A stretch of DNA of 9,892 nt. Source: Lachnospiraceae bacterium UBA6452. Its GTDB lineage: Bacteria > Bacillota > Clostridia > Lachnospirales > Lachnospiraceae. The stretch's first letter is position 1; the number at the start of each line of letters is the position of its first letter. The stretch covers positions 1-9,892 of the forward strand of contig DJNY01000161.1 in NCBI GenBank assembly GCA_002441865.1. Direction: 5' to 3'. Below the pieces are notes generated by a model. That model searched no databases, was not told the origin of the DNA, and saw only the letters and a program-made list of their open reading frames with translations. The position numbers were made by a program, and so were the translations under genes. Shown here in pieces: positions 1-7,368 of this stretch.

Positions 1-37
1 AATCAAGTTGTCCGGGGTTCGAGTCCCCGGTGGCTCA
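1..37 (+). tRNA. 3' end of a tRNA, probably tRNA-Lys (cut by window edge)
   Basis: Only the 3' half is in the window. It shows the last two bases of the anticodon loop (AA), the 3' side of the anticodon stem (TCAAG, 3-7), a 5-nt variable loop, a T arm with stem CGGGG/CCCCG around the loop TTCGAGT (13-29), the 3' acceptor strand GTGGCTC (30-36) and discriminator A37. No CCA is encoded. The anticodon lies outside the window. The acceptor strand implies a 5' end like GAGCCAY, which is the usual form of Firmicute tRNA-Lys, so Lys is an inference. That this is a tRNA is secure. Confidence 0.85.
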
Positions 38-40
38 TTC

Positions 41-76
41 AAAAATCTTGAAGCTTATTATGCTTCAAGATTTTTT
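41..76 (+). terminator. Intrinsic terminator after the first tRNA
   Basis: A perfect 14-bp stem (41-54 with 62-75) encloses the 7-nt loop TTATTAT and runs into a tract of six T (71-76). It starts four bases after the tRNA discriminator base, so it ends the upstream tRNA transcript. The stem is A/T-rich at its base, with the stronger ATCTTGAAGC part near the loop. Confidence 0.85.
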
Positions 77-90
77 GTATAACAGGAGAT

Positions 91-118
91 TCTGCCGGCT
101 GCTCCGTGATGCGGCAGA
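91..118 (+). other. Small hairpin between the two tRNA genes
   Basis: TCTGCCG (91-97) pairs perfectly with CGGCAGA (112-118) around a 14-nt loop. No T tract follows, so it is not a terminator. It sits directly upstream of tRNA-Leu and may belong to the precursor leader or may be chance. I see no convincing sigma-A promoter in the 77-129 spacer. Confidence 0.3.
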
Positions 119-129
119 TCATGATCTAT

Positions 130-209
130 GCGGATATGGCGGAATTGGCAGACGCGCCAGATTTAGGTTCTGGTGGGAGACCGTGCAGGTTCAAGTCCTG
201 TTATCCGCA
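130..209 (+). tRNA. tRNA-Leu (anticodon UAG)
   Basis: The full cloverleaf can be drawn. The acceptor stem is GCGGATA (130-136) with TATCCGC (202-208), and the discriminator is A209. The anticodon stem is CCAGA (157-161) with TCTGG (169-173) around the loop TTTAGGT, giving anticodon TAG at 164-166, which reads CUN leucine codons. An 11-nt variable arm (174-184), longer than the usual 5 nt, fits a class II tRNA such as Leu. The T arm is GCAGG/CCTGT around TTCAAGT (185-201). No CCA is encoded; GGC follows A209, so the end must be added enzymatically. Confidence 0.97.
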
Positions 210-224
210 GGCAGCCGTACAGGC

Positions 225-262
225 AAAAAAGAGGATGCTTCTTTTGAAACATCCTCTTTTTC
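225..262. terminator. Bidirectional terminator for tRNA-Leu and the DUF5722 gene
   Basis: A 12-bp perfect stem pairs 226-237 (AAAAAGAGGATG) with 250-261 (CATCCTCTTTTT) around a 12-nt loop. On the plus strand it ends in a T tract 16 bases after tRNA-Leu. On the minus strand the A tract at 225-230 reads as a T tract, 20 bases past the stop codon of the minus-strand gene. One hairpin can therefore stop transcription from both sides. Confidence 0.85.
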
Positions 263-281
263 TGTGCACGTTTATGGAGTG

Positions 282-2774
282 TCAGCGACCGGGCATCTTT
301 TTCAGCTTACTTTCCTTAAAGGAAGAAGTCGCCTTTTTCCAGCTGTTGATACCGATCGTTTTCAGACAGGGTTTGGTGTATTTGGCATACTGCGGTGTAT
401 CCATATACTTGAAGACATTGTAAGCCTGCTTTTTTTTGCCGTCTGTAGTATACAGACCGAAGCTCAGTCCCTGTGACACCTCCGAAGCTTCATCCTGGAC
501 AGAACGGAAAATGACGGCGTCGATCATTGGATTGAATTCTGCTTTGTAGTAGGTATATGCGATTGCTGCTGCCTGTACATCCTGCCCGCAATCAGAAGTA
601 AAGCCTTGTTCGGATAACAGGATATGGGTATCGGAACCGAAACTCTTTTTCACATAATCTGTCATGATATCCAGATTCCTTGGAGATACAAAATCGCTGT
701 CCAGACTGTTTTTGGTATGCGAATCATTCCAGGTCGCGGATTTGGTTAAAATGGCAGGATAGGCGTGGTATGCAAGATTCCATCTGATGTTTTTGTTCTG
801 TGATCTGATCTCACTGTTAAAAGCATCCATGAATGGTTTTGCACCCCAGTCACCGCTGCGGTTGATCCAGGTATGGTCGGTACAGATAAATACACGTGCG
901 TTTTTGTAGTTGCTGCGGACCGCATAATATAAAATACGATATGTGTCCGCATAGTTTTTCATAAAGGCAGTTTTTCCGGTGTTTCCCGCGTAATACCACA
1001 TCGGGTAAATGTTGACCTCGTTTCCGAGGATCCAGTTATCAAGATGGCAGTCCTCTGTAGAGTAGCGTTCGGCAAGGAAACTGAAGGCTGCCTCCAGTGT
1101 TTCACGGGCTTTTTTGCTCTGTGCATTCATGGCATAGTAGCCTGTTTTTGATGTGGCAGATTTTGTACCGTAGAGCAGATACGAATAGGAACTGCCCGGA
1201 TAGCGCAGCATAAGTTGTCCGGTAACGGTCATGCCATTCCGGTTGGCGGAAGAAATAAAGTTGCCGTAAGGATCATTGAAATGATACGTTTTGCCGTTAT
1301 ACCGATAAGTATAGGAACCGCCTGCTATGACATCATTCAGGTTCATGTTCAGGAACGTATGCTGTACGCCAAGATCTGTATCAAGTGATCCCTGCAGTCC
1401 TTTTTTGGAGGTCGTTGCCGGGAACGCAGCGGTATAGGCAGCGGCTGCTTCCGGATTCTTTACAAAGGAACTGCCGGATATGATAAAGTAGGATTTTCCT
1501 TTTTTTACGGCGAGTGCATATTTGCCCTGGATCAGATGATTCCCTTTTCCGTCGATCAGAGGCAGGGAAAACTGCGGCTTGGTCAGTTTGGGGCAGGCAG
1601 CGATCTTTTTCTCATATTTACCGGTGTCTGGATTGACTCTGACCAGGTAATAGGAATCATCACTGCTTTTCAATCGTTTCGGTACAGAAGCGCTGACAAA
1701 GAGCTGGCCGTCTCTGACTTCTGTCTTTTTCAATTTGCCGGCATTTTTCCGTGCTTTGATCTCTTTGACGCCTTTTGTGATCTTACAGGACAGGACATTG
1801 GAATAGGAACTGTAGCAGACACTGTCTGTGGAATCTGTTGCAAGGGCGCGTACGCGGAAATAATAGGTCTTGCCTTTTGGAAGATTCTGGATGGTGTAGC
1901 TTGTTTTACCGTCAACGGTCTCTTTGTTCACATTCTTTTTGAATTTTTTATCGGTTGTATAAGAAATCTCATAGCGATCGGCGGCTGCTGTGTAGCTTAA
2001 AACAACTTTTCCGGTGCTTTTGTTTGTGGCACTTGTAAGCTGTGGCGCCCTGGGTCTGGCGTCTGTCCATCCGGCATACAGTGTAAACGGATCTACGATA
2101 CCGTTTTCATCGGAATCGATATAAGAACCGGTGGGAATTTCCGTTATCTTTTCAGTAAATGCACTGTCCGTATACCAGCCGTCAAATCTGTAATTTTTCC
2201 GCGTGGCATCCGGTAAAGTGATTGTGTCATCGGTAACACGGAAACTGTATGGGATATCGATTTCATTGCCGGCTGTATCGGCATCGCTTATACTGCCGCC
2301 GTTTGTAATATAACTGATATCAAAGGAATAGGGTGTTTCACTCCAGTTGGCTGTAAAGTCCAGATCTTTATTTAGGGAAAGATTATAGACACTGGAAGAT
2401 TTGCGGTAAGTTTTGCCGTTGGTCAGGCAGCTCCAGGAAGCTAACTGATAGCCTTTGCGGACCGGCTGCAGAAAATCGGCAGTTTCATAAAAATCGGAGA
2501 AATGCATGGCTGTGCCCTGATAGGTAAATGGAAACTGCATCAGAACGGTCCGGGCATCACTGTCATAAAAAGTGACCGTGACGGTCTGACCGGCTTTTAT
2601 ACCGTCTGCATCCAGACTGTCGTCCGATATCCCTTCATTGGCGGAAATGGATGTATCTTCTTCCGGTGCCTGCGTAGCATTCTCCGAAACAGACGCATTT
2701 ACCGGCAGCTCCATTGCCTGAAGCAGCAGAAGCGCTGCCAGAAAGATTGATAGAATTTTTTTTCGTTTTTCCAT
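282..2774 (-). CDS. Secreted DUF5722 glycoside-hydrolase-like protein with InlB-type repeats and Fn3 domain
   Basis: This is an 830-residue exported protein. Residues 1-27 form a signal peptide (MEKRKK, a hydrophobic core, likely cleavage after VNA). Two Listeria-Bacteroides/InlB-type repeats follow at about 62-146 and 150-238, each with the typical aromatic ends (ANWSE, DGWYTDSAF, LYAGWTD). A fibronectin-III-like domain covers about 240-334 (KTYYFRVRA). A linker/beta-rich part leads into a C-terminal DUF5722 domain (about 460-800), which I recognise by WILGNEVN, AYHAYP and LLSEQGF. In clan-A TIM-barrel glycosidases an Asn-Glu pair holds the acid/base and a later strand-end Glu is the nucleophile. 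N585-E586 and E722 fit that pattern, but activity is inferred. There is no LPXTG anchor; the C-terminus is lysine-rich (KESKLKKMPGR). The start has an SD, GAGGGAGG (2781-2788), 6 nt upstream. The gene is divergent from glgP-malQ; its substrate is unknown. Confidence 0.85.
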   Translation of the reverse strand: MEKRKKILSIFLAALLLLQAMELPVNASVSENATQAPEEDTSISANEGISDDSLDADGIKAGQTVTVTFYDSDARTVLMQFPFTYQGTAMHFSDFYETADFLQPVRKGYQLASWSCLTNGKTYRKSSSVYNLSLNKDLDFTANWSETPYSFDISYITNGGSISDADTAGNEIDIPYSFRVTDDTITLPDATRKNYRFDGWYTDSAFTEKITEIPTGSYIDSDENGIVDPFTLYAGWTDARPRAPQLTSATNKSTGKVVLSYTAAADRYEISYTTDKKFKKNVNKETVDGKTSYTIQNLPKGKTYYFRVRALATDSTDSVCYSSYSNVLSCKITKGVKEIKARKNAGKLKKTEVRDGQLFVSASVPKRLKSSDDSYYLVRVNPDTGKYEKKIAACPKLTKPQFSLPLIDGKGNHLIQGKYALAVKKGKSYFIISGSSFVKNPEAAAAYTAAFPATTSKKGLQGSLDTDLGVQHTFLNMNLNDVIAGGSYTYRYNGKTYHFNDPYGNFISSANRNGMTVTGQLMLRYPGSSYSYLLYGTKSATSKTGYYAMNAQSKKARETLEAAFSFLAERYSTEDCHLDNWILGNEVNIYPMWYYAGNTGKTAFMKNYADTYRILYYAVRSNYKNARVFICTDHTWINRSGDWGAKPFMDAFNSEIRSQNKNIRWNLAYHAYPAILTKSATWNDSHTKNSLDSDFVSPRNLDIMTDYVKKSFGSDTHILLSEQGFTSDCGQDVQAAAIAYTYYKAEFNPMIDAVIFRSVQDEASEVSQGLSFGLYTTDGKKKQAYNVFKYMDTPQYAKYTKPCLKTIGINSWKKATSSFKESKLKKMPGR

Positions 2775-2804
2775 TGTATACCTCCCTCATAATTGTTACT
2801 TCCC

Positions 2805-2833
2805 ATTATAATGGAAGAAAGAGGGTTCTACAA
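2805..2833 (-). promoter_or_regulatory. Sigma-A-type promoter of the DUF5722 gene
   Basis: Read on the minus strand, a perfect -10 TATAAT (2805-2810) lies 17 bp from a weaker -35 TTGTAG (2828-2833, 3 of 6 matches to TTGACA). Transcription would start near 2798, giving a leader of about 24 nt that holds the GGAGG site. The -10 sits in the palindrome CATTATAATG (2804-2813), so the plus strand also reads TATAAT, but no partner -35 exists there. Confidence 0.65.
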
Positions 2834-2855
2834 GGCAGGAAAGCGCAAAAAGGAC

Positions 2856-2884
2856 TTTACAAAACCGTGGTTTTCATGTATAAG
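2856..2884 (+). promoter_or_regulatory. Sigma-A-type promoter of the glgP-malQ operon
   Basis: TTTACA (2856-2861, 5 of 6) and TATAAG (2879-2884, 5 of 6) are separated by exactly 17 bp. Transcription would start near 2891, leaving a leader of about 40 nt before glgP. The promoter is back to back with that of the DUF5722 gene; the two -35 boxes are 22 bp apart. Confidence 0.65.
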
Positions 2885-2890
2885 AAAGAT

Positions 2891-2926
2891 GAAGAAGTAG
2901 GGAGTTTATTTGAAGAAGTAGGAGGG
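2891..2926 (+). promoter_or_regulatory. Duplicated ribosome-binding-site region before glgP
   Basis: A near-perfect 14-base direct repeat, GAAGAAGTAGGGAG (2891-2904) and GAAGAAGTAGGAGG (2912-2925), is offset by 21 bases. The second copy provides the working SD AGGAGGG (2920-2926), 5 nt before the ATG at 2932. The first copy also resembles an SD, but only TTG-AAG-AAG-TAG follows it, so it probably starts no protein. Confidence 0.6.
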
Positions 2927-2931
2927 TCAAT

Positions 2932-5241
2932 ATGACATTACAAAGAGAAGTAATAGAACTGAAGCTGGAGGAACAACTGGAAGGCATTACCCGATCCATG
3001 TACAGCAAATCCATTTCAGACTGTAGTGACAAGGAACTTTATTATGCAATCCTTCGCCTGACAAAAGGTATGCTGGAGATCACAGAGCCGATCAGCGGAC
3101 CGAAAAAAGTATATTACATTTCGGCAGAATTCCTGATCGGAAAACTGTTATCCAACAATCTGATCAATCTGGGCATTTATGATAAACTGAGCGGTATTCT
3201 GGAAAAGAACGGAAAGAAGCTGGCAGCGATCGAAGAAGTGGAACCGGAACCGTCACTGGGTAACGGTGGTCTGGGCAGACTGGCAGCCTGCTTCCTTGAT
3301 TCTATTGCAACACTTGGACTGCCGGGTGATGGTATCGGTCTGAATTATCATTTCGGGCTGTTTAAGCAGGTATTTAAAAATCATAAGCAGTATGCAGAAA
3401 AAAATGACTGGATCGAAGACGATTCCTGGCTGACAAAGACGGATGTGACATTTGATGTCATGTTTGGTGAGCATAAGGTAACTTCCCGTCTGTATGATAT
3501 CGATGTGGTCGGTTATGAAAACGGTATCAACAAACTGCATCTGTTTGATATTGAAACTGTAGATGAGAGCATTGTAAAATCAGGAATCGATTTTGATAAG
3601 AAAGATATCGATAAAAACCTGACTTTGTTCTTATACCCGGATGATTCCGATGAAGCGGGAAATCTGCTCCGTATCTATCAGCAGTATTTCATGGTCAGCA
3701 ACGGTGCGCAGCTTATTTTAAAGGAACTGCGTGAAAAGAAATGTGACCTGCGCAAGATGAATGAATACGCGGTGATCCAGATCAATGATACACATCCGAC
3801 AATGATCATTCCGGAACTGATCCGTATTCTGGTTGATGAAAAGGCATTTACGATCGATGAAGCAATCGATGTGGTCAGCAAGACCTGTGCTTATACCAAC
3901 CATACGATCCTTGCGGAAGCACTGGAAAAATGGCCGCTTGCATATCTGGAAAAGGTTGTACCGCAGCTTGTACCGATCATCAAAGAGCTTGACAAACGTG
4001 TCCGTGCGAAATATGACGATGAGAGAGTACAGATCATCGATAAGGATAACAGAGTGCATATGGCACACATTGATATCCATTACGGTTTCTCAGTCAATGG
4101 TGTGGCAGCGATCCATACGGAAATCCTGAAGGAAACGGAACTGAATCATTTTTATAAGATCTATCCGGAGAAATTTAATAATAAAACAAACGGTATTACA
4201 TTCCGCCGCTGGCTCTTATCCTGCAACAGACCGCTTGCCCGGATGCTGACAGAGACGATCGGGGACGGCTATAAAAAGGATGCGGACGAACTGAAGAAAC
4301 TGCTGCAGTTTGAGAATGACAGTAAGGTGCTTGACCGGATCGCAGCGATCAAACATGAAAACAAGCAGAAGCTGGCTGCTTATCTGCAGGAAAATGAAGG
4401 CGTTACCGTAGATCCGAATTCTATCTTTGATATCCAGATCAAGCGTCTGCATGAATACAAACGTCAGCAGATGAACGCGCTGTATATCATACATAAATAT
4501 CTGGAGATCAAGGGCGGCAGGAAACCGAGCACACCGGTCACCTTTATTTTCGGTGCCAAAGCAGCACCTGCCTATATCATTGCACAGGATATCATTCACC
4601 TGCTGCTCTGCCTGCAGGAGCTTGTCAACAACGATCCTGATGTAAAGGATTACATGAAGGTTGTCATGGTAGAGAACTACAATGTCAGCTACGCGGAAAA
4701 GCTGATCCCTGCCTGTGATATTTCCGAGCAGATCTCTCTGGCAAGTAAGGAAGCATCCGGAACCGGTAATATGAAGTTCATGCTGAACGGTGCAGTAACA
4801 CTTGGTACAAGTGACGGAGCAAACGTAGAGATCGATGAGCTGGTCGGAGAAGACAATATTTATATCTTCGGTGAGAAATCAGAAGCAGTCATCAGGCATT
4901 ATGAGAAGGCTGATTATGTTTCAAGGGATTATTATGAGAAGAGCCCTGTGATCAAGGAAGCGGTAGACTTTATCGTCAGCGATGCGCTTGTGAAGATCGG
5001 GGATAAGGAAAATCTGGAGCGCCTTTACAAAGAACTTCTGAATAAAGACTGGTTTATGACATTGCTGGATCTGGAGGCTTATATCAAGACAAAAGACCAG
5101 GCACTGGCAGATTATGAAAAGAAAGAAGAATGGAAGAAGAAAATGCTTGTTAATATCGCGATGGCCGGTTTCTTCTCTTCCGACAGAACAATTGCACAAT
5201 ATAATGAGGATATCTGGAAATTAAAAAAAGACGAGATGTAA
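2932..5241 (+). CDS. glgP: Glycogen/maltodextrin phosphorylase (GT35)
   Basis: This cytoplasmic enzyme uses phosphate to cleave terminal alpha-1,4-linked glucose from glycogen or maltodextrins, releasing glucose-1-phosphate. It has 769 residues, somewhat shorter than E. coli GlgP (about 815) and in keeping with clostridial forms. The PLP-binding signature [15 protein letters not shown] lies at 607-621, with K615 as the Schiff-base lysine, followed by TSDGANVE (626-633). The N-terminal domain has [16 protein letters not shown] and [19 protein letters not shown] (near 105-123). NDTHPT (285-290) and [10 protein letters not shown] (418-427) are also typical of the family. ATG 2932 is supported by AGGAGGG 5 nt upstream. 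The stop codon lies just before malQ, with the malQ SD overlapping it. The residue pattern looks complete, so an active enzyme is expected; its chain-length preference cannot be read from sequence. Confidence 0.97.
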   Translation: MTLQREVIELKLEEQLEGITRSMYSKSISDCSDKELYYAILRLTKGMLEITEPISGPKKVYYISAEFLIGKLLSNNLINLGIYDKLSGILEKNGKKLAAIEEVEPEPSLGNGGLGRLAACFLDSIATLGLPGDGIGLNYHFGLFKQVFKNHKQYAEKNDWIEDDSWLTKTDVTFDVMFGEHKVTSRLYDIDVVGYENGINKLHLFDIETVDESIVKSGIDFDKKDIDKNLTLFLYPDDSDEAGNLLRIYQQYFMVSNGAQLILKELREKKCDLRKMNEYAVIQINDTHPTMIIPELIRILVDEKAFTIDEAIDVVSKTCAYTNHTILAEALEKWPLAYLEKVVPQLVPIIKELDKRVRAKYDDERVQIIDKDNRVHMAHIDIHYGFSVNGVAAIHTEILKETELNHFYKIYPEKFNNKTNGITFRRWLLSCNRPLARMLTETIGDGYKKDADELKKLLQFENDSKVLDRIAAIKHENKQKLAAYLQENEGVTVDPNSIFDIQIKRLHEYKRQQMNALYIIHKYLEIKGGRKPSTPVTFIFGAKAAPAYIIAQDIIHLLLCLQELVNNDPDVKDYMKVVMVENYNVSYAEKLIPACDISEQISLASKEASGTGNMKFMLNGAVTLGTSDGANVEIDELVGEDNIYIFGEKSEAVIRHYEKADYVSRDYYEKSPVIKEAVDFIVSDALVKIGDKENLERLYKELLNKDWFMTLLDLEAYIKTKDQALADYEKKEEWKKKMLVNIAMAGFFSSDRTIAQYNEDIWKLKKDEM

Positions 5242-5251
5242 GGTGGCAGAA

Positions 5252-6754
5252 ATGAGGAAAAACAGAAAAGCCGGCATTTTACTGCCGATTACAAGTCTTC
5301 CCAGCAGATACGGAATCGGAACACTGGGAAAAGAGGCATACGGATTTGTGGATTTTCTCAAAAAAGCAGGGCAGTCCTACTGGCAGATATTGCCGGTAGG
5401 ACCTACCGGTTATGGGGATTCACCGTATCAGTCGTTTTCGACTTTTGCAGGGAATCCCTATTTTATCGATCTGGAAATGCTGATCGAAGAGGGACTGCTG
5501 ACAAAGGAGATCTGCGACCGGGCAGAACTTGGAACCAATCCGCAGTATGTGGATTATGAAAAACAATATCAGAACCGTTATCCGCTGCTTCGTCTTGCGT
5601 TTAAGAGCTTTATGGCGCAGGGCGGGATCAGAGATGCCGCCTATCGCAGCTTCTGTGAAGAAAATGCATTCTGGCTGCCTGATTATGCCTTATATATGGC
5701 AGTCAAAGAAACTTTTGACGGAAAGAGTTTTTCCGAGTGGGATGAGGATATCAGGCTGCGCAGGGAAGATGCCCTGCAGAAATACCGGATCGCCTGCAGA
5801 GAAGAGATGGATTTTATTTATTTCCTGCAATATGAGTTTGCAAAGCAGTGGAAGCAGTTAAAAGCATATGCCAATGAAAACGGCGTCCGCATCATCGGTG
5901 ATATTCCGATCTATGTGGCAGCAGACAGCGCAGATACATGGGCGAACCCACAGCTGTTCCAACTCACGGAGGACGGTATTCCGAAAGCGGTAGCAGGCTG
6001 CCCGCCGGACTGCTTCAGTAAAACAGGTCAGCTCTGGGGCAATCCCGTCTATGACTGGGACTATCATAAGAAGACAGGATTTGCATGGTGGATCCGGCGG
6101 ATCCGTTACTGCTATCAGCTGTATGATGTGGTCAGGATCGATCATTTCAGAGGCTTTGATGCTTATTATGCGATCCCTTACGGAGATCCGACAGCAGAGT
6201 TCGGAACATGGATGCCCGGGCCTGGTATGGAGCTGTTTGATGCATTGCGGGAAGCACTCGGCAAGATGGATGTTATCGCAGAGGATCTTGGCTTTTTGAC
6301 GCCGTCTGTGCTGAAGCTGGTACATAAGACCGGTTATCCGGGCATGAAAGTGCTGCAGTTTGCGTTTGATCCGGCAGGAGACAGTACCTATCTGCCGCAT
6401 AATTATCCGAAAAACAGCGTCGTTTATACTGGCACGCATGATAATGATACATCGATCGGCTGTTACAAGTCGTTGAATCGCAGAGAAAAGCAGTTTGCAA
6501 AGGCTTATCTGGGACTGCAGGGGATGAAAAACGTCAACTGGGCATTTATCCGTACAGCGCTGGCAAGCATGAGCGATACAGCGATCATCATGATGCAGGA
6601 TTATCTGGGACTTTCCTCCGAAGCGAGGATCAACACACCGTCGACACTGGGCGATAACTGGAAATGGCGTATGCTGCCCGGTCAGGCGGATGAAAAACTG
6701 GCAGAGAAGATCAGGGAAATGTGCTTTGTGTATGCAAGATGCACCAAGGCATAA
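5252..6754 (+). CDS. malQ: 4-alpha-glucanotransferase (amylomaltase, GH77)
   Basis: This enzyme transfers alpha-1,4-glucan segments between maltodextrins and releases glucose, making chains long enough for the phosphorylase encoded just upstream. From the ATG it has 500 residues, a normal GH77 length. The fold signature begins at once (AGILLPITSLPSRYGIGTLG). The nucleophile is D297 in VRIDHFRGFDAYY, the acid/base E344 in IAEDLG, and the third acid D397 in GTHDND. These match the order and spacing known for Thermus amylomaltase (293/340/395). I chose ATG 5252 because AAGGTGG (5240-5246) lies 5 nt upstream; an in-frame GTG at 5243 would add three residues (MAE) but has a poor SD. Only 10 bases separate it from the glgP stop, so the two are surely co-transcribed. 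No plus-strand terminator is visible after it. Confidence 0.96.
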   Translation: MRKNRKAGILLPITSLPSRYGIGTLGKEAYGFVDFLKKAGQSYWQILPVGPTGYGDSPYQSFSTFAGNPYFIDLEMLIEEGLLTKEICDRAELGTNPQYVDYEKQYQNRYPLLRLAFKSFMAQGGIRDAAYRSFCEENAFWLPDYALYMAVKETFDGKSFSEWDEDIRLRREDALQKYRIACREEMDFIYFLQYEFAKQWKQLKAYANENGVRIIGDIPIYVAADSADTWANPQLFQLTEDGIPKAVAGCPPDCFSKTGQLWGNPVYDWDYHKKTGFAWWIRRIRYCYQLYDVVRIDHFRGFDAYYAIPYGDPTAEFGTWMPGPGMELFDALREALGKMDVIAEDLGFLTPSVLKLVHKTGYPGMKVLQFAFDPAGDSTYLPHNYPKNSVVYTGTHDNDTSIGCYKSLNRREKQFAKAYLGLQGMKNVNWAFIRTALASMSDTAIIMMQDYLGLSSEARINTPSTLGDNWKWRMLPGQADEKLAEKIREMCFVYARCTKA

Positions 6755-6783
6755 AAGAAACAGCCGAACTTAATGTCCGGCTG
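6752..6783 (-). terminator. Terminator of the CYTH gene, in the convergent gap
   Basis: CAGCCG (6761-6766) pairs with CGGCTG (6778-6783) around an 11-nt loop that contains the CYTH stop codon. On the minus strand the hairpin is followed by TTTCTTTTAT, a T-rich tail, so it serves the minus-strand gene. On the plus strand TAGCCATATT follows, with no T tract, so it is unlikely to stop malQ transcription. Confidence 0.6.
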
Positions 6784-7219
6784 TAGCCATATTGGAGTTG
6801 TGATAGGCAGGATCATTTGTAACGTCGGCAAGGAACCAGTCCGGCATGACAAAAGCATTGGCGCTTTCTTCATCCGGAAATTCCACCTCGGCCATAATGA
6901 GGTTGGATGGTGCATGGAACAGATCCAGTTCGATGACCAGACCGGACTGCTTGATCGGGATCTTATAGCGGGTTTTGTGGATGATGACACCTTCCGTTTT
7001 GGGCAGGAGCTTTTCAAAGGCTTCCTGTGTCAGAGGCAGGTTGTATTCTTCACGCACCATAAGCCCGCTTCCTTTATAGGTAAAGATGTACTTGTTGTCC
7101 TGCTTGCGGATCCGCATGACGGGATCGGTGCACAGATAAGCCTGCTTGATCTCATAATGTGGATATGCGTCCAGATTTTCGGGAAGCTGTCTGATCGTAA
7201 ATTTACGTTCGATTTCCAT
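6770..7219 (-). CDS. CYTH-domain / triphosphate tunnel metalloenzyme
   Basis: This 149-residue soluble protein begins with the family signature ExExK (E2, E4, K6 in MEIERKF). Other tunnel residues appear in the usual order: RxR (R36, R38 in MRIRK), K49 (TYKG), R56-E57-E58 (REEYN), R84 (KTRYK), E97/D99 (IELD) and ExE (E111, E113 in AEVEF). In this family the acidic residues bind metal and the basic ones bind triphosphate. Known members include inorganic triphosphatases, thiamine triphosphatases and class IV adenylate cyclases, so the substrate here is open; a triphosphatase is the most economical guess. The length is close to the smallest stand-alone members, and no CHAD domain is attached. 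A GGAG (7229-7232) lies 9 nt before ATG 7219. The gene is convergent with malQ and divergent from the DJ-1 gene. Confidence 0.9.
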   Translation of the reverse strand: MEIERKFTIRQLPENLDAYPHYEIKQAYLCTDPVMRIRKQDNKYIFTYKGSGLMVREEYNLPLTQEAFEKLLPKTEGVIIHKTRYKIPIKQSGLVIELDLFHAPSNLIMAEVEFPDEESANAFVMPDWFLADVTNDPAYHNSNMATAGH

Positions 7220-7297
7220 GATTTTGTACTCCGTTTCAAAATGAATTTGTGGATGCGGATAGGTATGACAGACAGGCCAGCATCCGCCATTGCTACT

Positions 7298-7327
7298 ATT
7301 ATATATGGTGGATCGTAAAAATGCGAA
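7298..7327 (-). promoter_or_regulatory. Possible sigma-A promoter of the CYTH gene
   Basis: On the minus strand a perfect TATAAT (7298-7303) lies 18 bp from TTCGCA (7322-7327, 4 of 6 matches to TTGACA). The transcript would start near 7291 and carry a leader of about 70 nt before ATG 7219. I found no equally good promoter for the plus-strand DJ-1 gene in the same 149-bp gap. Confidence 0.45.
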
Positions 7328-7368
7328 TTATTTTTGCATGATATGCAGCAAAAGAACAGGAGGATACT

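Noticed and set aside
30..476. Open frames on the plus strand across the tRNA region (30-476 and 106-423)
   Set aside because: They run through the tRNA-Leu gene, two terminators and the end of the DUF5722 gene; they have no family resemblance or good SD.
1536..2000. Plus-strand open frame of 154 codons inside the DUF5722 gene
   Set aside because: It lies antisense to a clear gene with recognisable domains, with no SD and no recognisable motif; it is a shadow frame.
2807..2812. Plus-strand TATAAT as a second glgP promoter
   Set aside because: It is only the other strand of the palindrome CATTATAATG; no -35-like hexamer lies 16-19 bp upstream.
5243..5251. GTG start for malQ
   Set aside because: The SD AAGGTGG fits ATG 5252 with 5-nt spacing and overlaps the GTG itself, so the GTG is the less likely start.
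5858..6439. Minus-strand open frame of 193 codons inside malQ
   Set aside because: Antisense to the conserved catalytic core of malQ, with Cys/His/Arg-rich composition typical of a shadow frame.
6773..7318. Plus-strand open frame of 181 codons over the CYTH gene
   Set aside because: The minus-strand frame carries the full set of CYTH residues and an SD; this one has no recognisable motif.
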